A stretch of 64,000 nucleotides of DNA from contig JAHLEZ010000046.1 in NCBI GenBank assembly GCA_020726505.1, forward strand, positions 186,001 through 250,000, given 5' to 3'. This DNA is from Leptodontidium sp. MPI-SDFR-AT-0119. Its lineage: Eukaryota; Ascomycota; Leotiomycetes; Helotiales; Leptodontidiaceae. The notes below the pieces were generated by a model, which saw nothing but the letters and a program-made list of their open reading frames with translations, did not search any database and was not told the DNA's origin. Below are positions 59,063 through 64,000 of this stretch, in pieces. How positions within the stretch are numbered: the first letter of the stretch is position 1; every line of letters starts with the position of its first letter. A program made the translations under genes and the position numbers.

Positions 59063-59269
59063 TCGTAGACCTAAAGCCTTAAAAATCTAGATGCCTGATA
59101 TATATTATAAGTAATATAATAAGCTTAAATAGTTTATCCTTTAATATAATATATACAGTACCTTGCCTTTAATACGGATAAGTTTGATATTAAGCTTAAA
59201 AAAGTCTTGTAAATTATTTCTTTTCTTCGAGACACCGCCGCTCATTAGATCGAACTAGCGCTAAGCGAC

Positions 59270-60070
59270 TACTTATTAAACAACGCCAACGGGAATTGCT
59301 TTATAATTATGGCTAAGAAAAGCAAGGTTATTTTTAAGACCGTTACTAAATTTACTATTACTATTAAGACTATTTTCGGAGACCCCGACGAAACCAAGCA
59401 AGCGGAGAAGCATTTATTTAGCCTTTATTAATAGGGAATGATCTACGAATACACCGCGGAATTTAACCGTTATGCCTTAGGCTTGGAATAGATCGACGGT
59501 GGCCTAAGAGCCTAGTATTATAAAGGCCTTAAGGACTATATTAAGGACGAGCTCTCTCGGATAGCAAAAACGACTACCTTAAACAGGTTAATTAAGAACT
59601 TAATCGAAATTAATAACTGAATCTAAGAGCGCTAGCGAGAACGGAAGGGGTACTTCGCCTCTTCTTAGTTTAGAAAGCCTTAATTTCCTTAGAATCATAA
59701 GAAAAGGCAAGGGAATTATTAGCTTAACTTAAATAATAAGCGAAATTATTATAATTTTATAAAAATAAACGAGGTTAAAAGAAAAGGAGCCGAATAAACG
59801 GAGAAGTAAAAGCGGTAAGAAAAAGGATTATATTTTACTTATAGCAAAAGCGGATATCTCGCCCGAGACTACTCTTAAAAGAAACTAAGAGGGAAACCTG
59901 GTTATAAGCAAAAACGGGAAATTAAGATAGTCAAGAAGAAACCGACTTACTAAGAGGTAATAACCGCCGAATTTAATTCACAGGATTTTATTGAAGCTAA
60001 TAAGGCTTACGATACTAACCTAAACCTTAGTAAAAACCTGGTCGAGTTCCTAGATAAGGAATAAAAAAGC
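59270..60070 (+). pseudogene. E2 gag relic
   Basis: Plus-strand frame with GDPDETKQAEKHLFSL near 59380, IYEYTAEFNRYALGLE near 59445 and YYKGLKDYIKDELSRIA near 59520. Near 59830-59870 YFTYSKSGYLARDY is a CCHC knuckle with Cys changed to Tyr. This is the classic gag of fungal gypsy elements such as MAGGY. Confidence 0.85.
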
Positions 60071-60599
60071 TAAAGTATTAAGGGTAACTAAAGCGTCGTT
60101 TATAATAACTTACTATACTTAAATAAAATATAAGCTATTCGTAGCTATATTAGCGAGTAACAAATCTAAATATAAGTCAGTGGGAAGCCCAACTTTATAA
60201 AAACTTATTATACTTATAATTCCCTGGCTCGAGGATTGTTTTACGTTATGGTTTATTACAATACTACGATTATTATCTTTTAAGAGAACACCGGCGATGT
60301 AAAAGAACGCTTAAAACGTTATACGACCAACCTACAGTAAGAGTTAAAATTAGTAGACCACGACTAATTAAACGATTATCTTAAGGTTAAAGATACTTAG
60401 GCTGTGTTTTACAAAATAAGAGGGGAGCGCTATTAGTAGAAAAGACAACACTTATCCAAACCTTTTTATTATTAACGGACTCGGTTAAACGAAATCTAAG
60501 GGAAAGCTAAGTTTAAGGAAAGCACGCCTTATATCTTAATTAGCTATAACTAAGGCTTACGACGTTGTTAAACGAAATCACGAGAAAAGTTGTTAAAGA

Positions 60600-61797
60600 A
60601 TAACAAAAGATCTTAAAAGCTGTATTACCTTGCCTTAAGTTAGCCGCCACAAGAGAATGTAATTAGTTAATTATACCGGTCAAGGTGGCAGACGTTAAAA
60701 TAAAAGCATTAGTAGATTTAAGAGTTATAGGACATTTTATAAACCTAGACTTTACTAAAAAATACGATATCCCTATTATGCGTTATTATTAACTTTACCA
60801 CCTCACCTTACTAGATAATAAGAAGGCCGGCTAAGACAAATAGGTTTAAGAAAGAATAAAAGGAATATTAATAGTCGTATAAAGACACGAGGAAATCCTT
60901 TATTTTAATATTATATTTATTAAAAGACACGACTTAGTATTAAGAACTATATAATTTAATAACTATAACCCTAGTATAAATTAAGTAATTAAAGAGGTTA
61001 GGTTCAATAAATGTCGTTATAGACGTAGTTAATTAATCGGCATAAGAGAGTCTAGCGCCGCCTTCTTAATAATAAAGCTAATAGACTTTAAACAAATAAG
61101 TCAGATTCTTAGCCTAAAAGAATCCCTAGGTTATCTTAGATAAGCGAATAATATATGAGAATAATTGCCCGTATTATATAGGAAGTTCGTAAGAATATTC
61201 GAGGACTCGTAGGATATAAGGGCTTTACCTAAGCATTAACCCTAAAACTACGAAATTAACTTTAAAAAAGAGTTTATACTTATTATAAAGAAACTTCGTT
61301 ATTATAACTACGTAATCGCAAAAACGCTTAAAAAATATTAAGAGTTAAAAGTAAGGAAGGGATAAATTCAAAAGTCTAAATTATTATACGCTATTAATAT
61401 GTTAATCGTTAAAAAACCAGGGGATTTAAAGAAGAGGTCCTATGGCGACTACCGTATAATTAACAATAAAACTATACGAGATATTTATCCTTTACTTAAT
61501 ACATAATACTTGCGGGACAGGTTAGCTAAAGCAAGGGTTTATACTAAACTAAATTAATACAACGTATTTAATTTAATCTAAATTAAAAAGGGACGCGAAT
61601 GGAAGACGGCCTTTGTGTTACCTTTAGGCTTATAAGAATATATAATAATATTATTTAAGCTCACGAACGTACCTGCTATATGCTAGAAGTAAAACAATAA
61701 GATCTTGCGGAATTTTATTAATAAATTCGCTATATACTACTTAAACGATATATTAGTCTACTCAAAGACTATTAAGGAACACTAAGAACATATTATC
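60600..61797 (+). pseudogene. E2 protease and first part of reverse transcriptase
   Basis: A protease-like segment lies near 60690-60770 (KALVDLRVIGHFINLDF, in place of LVDSGATGNFI). RT begins near 61190 and has RSYGDYRIINNKTIRD near 61440, LAKARVYTKLNQYN-like near 61520, REWKTAFVLPLGL near 61590 and FAIYYLNDILVYSKT near 61730 (the YLDDIL box, D now N). It is cut at 61797 by the inverted solo LTR. Confidence 0.83.
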
Positions 61798-61989
61798 TGT
61801 CGGAATAACTGACTCGAGTAACGGGAGTAAACAAGGTGTGACACAAAAGTGAGGATATACTCTTAATCCTTTACAAATTCTGTGTTTTGTATTCGTTTGT
61901 GTCCCCCGAAAGAAGAGGAGCTCGAGGGAGCTCCTGGTTATATGCTAGCTACGGGAGCACGTGACTCATACCTGACTGGTATTCCAACA
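61798..61989 (-). repeat. Solo LTR of a third family (E3), inverted copy
   Basis: TGTCGGAATAA...GTATTCCAACA, the reverse complement of the LTR at 54200-54391. Flanks are TTATC before and AACTT after, the swapped partners of GATAA and AAGTT. Confidence 0.9.
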
Positions 61990-62420
61990 AACTTAGTTAA
62001 ATCTCACTATAGCTTAAGCTAAGATAGTAATCGAGAAAGTAAGAAACTTATACCGCCTAAAACTATTAGCGAGTATAAAAGTCTACAACGTCTTTTTAGC
62101 TAGCAAGCTATGTAAAGATCCTAATAATCCCTTATTAGGTTAAGAGCAAGATGCCTTCTTATTAATTAATATTATAAGTAACGACGAACAAGAGCCAAAG
62201 GAAATGCTTAGCTATTATAAGAAAGGCAAGTCTCTCTCTTACTACGTTACTTAACTTAATTAAGACATTAATTTAAACTAGTACGACACCTTTAACCTTA
62301 AGTATACTTTATATAAAGTCAGAGATTTTTATTTTAATTACCCTAAGTAAGCAGGACTCCTTGTAAAACTACTTAAATAAATCAAGACTTAAGAAAATAA
62401 TATTAATAACTATAATAACC
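61985..62420 (+). pseudogene. E1 pol C-terminus with chromodomain-like part
   Basis: Plus strand: RLKLLASIKVYNVFLASKL near 62070, ISNDEQEPKEMLSYYKKGK near 62180 and YYVTQLNQDINLNQYDTFN-like near 62240, then VRDFYFNYPKQAG. The VEEIL...YxVKW.GY...W layout is that of the chromodomain ending the pol of fungal chromoviruses, decayed here. It continues the integrase read at 54397-55000. Confidence 0.65.
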
Positions 62421-62482
62421 TTAATAGTAATAAGGAAATAAACCAACGCTCGAGGACAAGCTTTTTTAAGAAAAAAGGGTAA

Positions 62483-62715
62483 TATGACGACTAAGAGTGC
62501 CCAGAGCCTTATTTCCGGCATGCCGGCTAGCCGAGCATTACTAAGATTAAACGAGCTAATAGAGCTCCCCTTTTATATATAAAACTTTATTTTCTATACC
62601 TTCTTTACTACTTAATTGTAAATTCTAAGAGACTCTTATTATCTTTATATACTCGCTGTTAGTATATAAGGCCGTAGTTACACGTGATTGCCGTCTTTCT
62701 AAAGTAAGCGTCACA
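62483..62715 (+). repeat. E1 3' LTR, 233 bp
   Basis: TATGACG...CGTCACA, same length as the 5' LTR, with CTTAT directly after it. Differences from the 5' copy are C/T and G/A. Confidence 0.92.
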
Positions 62716-62720
62716 CTTAT

Positions 62721-63660
62721 CAGAATTTTTCTATCTTTTCCATTATCTTTAAAACGATAATATAAACTTGAAATTTTAATAATTCTTCGTATATATAATT
62801 TAAGTCGTTACTTTCCATTCTGCGGTTTCTCATAATGAACTCTTACGCATTAAACCGAAAATACTCTTTATAAAGAACATTAATCCTTAGGTCTATTAAA
62901 AGTTATTTCTTATATAAGCTTTCGATTAATATATTTAATAACTTAATTGAAATGTCTTACGCTCTTTATGCTTTTCACTTTTAGAGATATAATATATTAT
63001 TTCTAAATTATAATTTATAAGATAATATCTTTTTGATTAAATCGAAAGCAAAAAGCTTTTATAATCGATTAAAGCCGTATATAGATAATAAAAAAGTTAA
63101 TATTATATTATATTCAATATTCGAATAATGAATTATTTAATTCGTAAGATTCCGATAATAAGAGAAAATATATCAATTTATAATATTAAGACTCTCGTTA
63201 ATTCTCCGAACTTATTAAATAATAATTAATTAATTATTCTAAAGTAATATATAAAATACGTATCCGATCTCTTTACGTCTCTCGAGAAAAGCATAATATA
63301 TAAGGATTAAATATAATTATTTAAACGATTCTTGATTTTGTAATGCTCTTCTTATATAATCTTAAATATTAAACTTAATTATAAATTTTCGCTTCCTTAA
63401 TGCTTCGCTCTCAAATTTAATAAACTCGAACGATATAAGAAATTAGAACTTAGATTTATAAGAAAATCAACTAATAATTTGATTATAAGAATAATAACGT
63501 ATTCGATCTCGTTATTACTTCCTTAATATGCGTGAGCCTCTCGAAGTTAATAAAATATAATCTCAAATATATCATTAGCGTTTAGCGTATATAAGAGAGC
63601 CAAGAGTAATATCGTTGCTTATAAGAATGAAGTATAAGGTCGGCTAATAGATAACTGTAA
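62721..63660. other. Very AT-rich DNA, no gene
   Basis: Right flank of E1, with no protein-like frame on either strand and no repeat boundary recognised. Composition is like the left flank at 41.9-43.1 kb. Confidence 0.45.
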
Positions 63661-63723
63661 GCGCTAAGCAGAGAAGTCAATGGCGGCTTTTTTCCAATGT
63701 TACAATTCATGATTCGCCCATCC

Positions 63724-63978
63724 TTAGAGAGTCTTGAGGATTTTTTCGCACACCTGACATATAATCGAACTTATAGCATATAGAGCATGTAATGCATCGT
63801 CTTTTCGGGTCTTGATATGTTCATTGATTTTTTTAATATCAATCCGCTTGAACAAGCATTTCTCGGCAAGACATTCTAATACCATATTGGAGTCCAATGA
63901 ATATTTCGCGAGGTGGCATTCAAAAAACCTTTCAGATGCAACATTGACCCTAGTTCGTGCACTCGCATATGACCGCAT
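63724..63978 (-). CDS. Hypothetical 84-aa ORF or gene fragment at the window edge
   Basis: ATG at 63978 to TAG at 63724. The sequence (MRSYASARTRVNVASERFFE...) is normal in composition with charged helix-forming parts and four cysteines, and the DNA is less AT-rich than to its left. It could be a small protein, one exon of a longer gene, or the start of a gene cut by the AT-rich region. I recognise no family, and there is no splice evidence either way. Confidence 0.3.
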   Translation of the reverse strand: MRSYASARTRVNVASERFFECHLAKYSLDSNMVLECLAEKCLFKRIDIKKINEHIKTRKDDALHALYAISSIICQVCEKILKTL

Positions 63979-64000
63979 TCGACCCTATCACCCTGGCCCG

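Larger units (their letters stand above)
54392..61797. other. Inverted 7.4-kb block between the E3 solo LTRs
   Basis: Everything between the two E3 LTRs is reversed relative to the outer parts of E1 and E2. Restoring it rejoins E2 RT (61797 to 54199) at GATAA/TTATC and E1 integrase (54392 to 61990) at AACTT, both in frame. It also places the two E2 LTRs in the same orientation and gives matching CTTTA duplications. Exchange between two inverted solo LTRs is the simplest explanation. Confidence 0.88.
43169..62715 (+). mobile_element. Gypsy-type LTR retrotransposon E1, with nested insertions
   Basis: Direct 233-bp LTRs (43169-43401, 62483-62715) are flanked by a perfect CTTAT duplication (43164-43168, 62716-62720). 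LTR ends are TGTAACG/CGTTACA on the left and TATGACG/CGTCACA on the right, implying TGTGACG...CGTCACA before mutation. A purine tract AAGAAAAAAGGG precedes the 3' LTR. Gag and protease read plus at 43.66-46.19 kb. RT, RNase H and integrase read minus at about 57.0-54.4 kb because that block was inverted. The last part of pol reads plus at 61.99-62.40 kb. Nested inside: hAT-like MITE, element E2 and all of its insertions, and two solo LTRs. Confidence 0.9.

Noticed and set aside
54200..61989. One complete LTR element between the two 192-bp LTRs
   Set aside because: The LTRs are inverted to each other, the interior belongs to E1 and E2, and the target duplications are swapped, so they are two solo LTRs plus an inversion.
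43169..62715. Giant cargo-carrying transposon (Starship) around the TcA-like gene
   Set aside because: No intact tyrosine-recombinase captain gene was recognised. The boundaries found belong to a gypsy element that does not contain the TcA-like gene.

Overview
The window looks like nuclear DNA of a filamentous ascomycete (Pezizomycotina). One large intact gene carries short introns with fungal GTATGT/GTAAGT donors and CTAAC/CTGAC-type branch sites. It is surrounded by AT-rich repeats whose reading frames are studded with TAA/TAG codons where CAA, CAG or TGG would be expected. Paired LTRs differ by C/T and G/A changes, often CA versus TA. That is the signature of repeat-induced point mutation (RIP). 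The centre (about 29.5-41.8 kb) has normal composition; nearly everything else is decayed transposon or RIP-damaged gene.

Layout. 1-3902: minus-strand LTR element with two 300-bp LTRs, each followed by a gag-like relic. About 3.95-7.4 kb: long decayed plus-strand ORF of unknown family. 7692-7866: 23-bp perfect inverted repeat. 8213-8920 and 16594-17014: two pieces of one minus-strand gene split by a complete 7,673-bp Ty1/copia element (8921-16593) with 185-bp LTRs and a GATAT target duplication. About 17.8-20.3 kb: decayed proline-rich then valine-rich ORF. 21100-22092: RIP-damaged minus-strand gene resembling DUF6594 proteins. About 23.6-29.45 kb: Tad-like LINE with ORF1, ORF2 and an ATC-repeat tail.

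29724-40349 (minus): the one clearly intact gene. It has four exons and three introns of 63, 57 and 54 nt, encoding about 3,483 aa related to the A subunit of bacterial Tc (insecticidal toxin complex) toxins. VRP1-like, neuraminidase-like, helical and TcB-binding regions are recognisable. No TcB/TcC partner lies in the window. A roughly 95-bp tandem repeat whose units have inverted ends lies upstream.

43169-62715 is a nest of elements. Outer gypsy element E1 has 233-bp LTRs and TSD CTTAT. A second gypsy element E2 (359-bp LTR, TSD CTTTA) is inserted in E1. E1 also holds a hAT-like MITE. E2 holds a TA-flanked MITE and two 1,859-bp pogo/Fot1 elements, and two 192-bp solo LTRs of a third family sit in E2 and E1. 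Coding continuity and swapped target duplications show two inversions: 54392-61797 between the inverted solo LTRs, and 50635-51810 between the inverted pogo copies. Undoing both restores collinear pol genes in E1 and E2.

Mobile-element and pseudogene limits are approximate unless set by LTR, TIR or TSD. Family assignments come from reading translations, not from searches.
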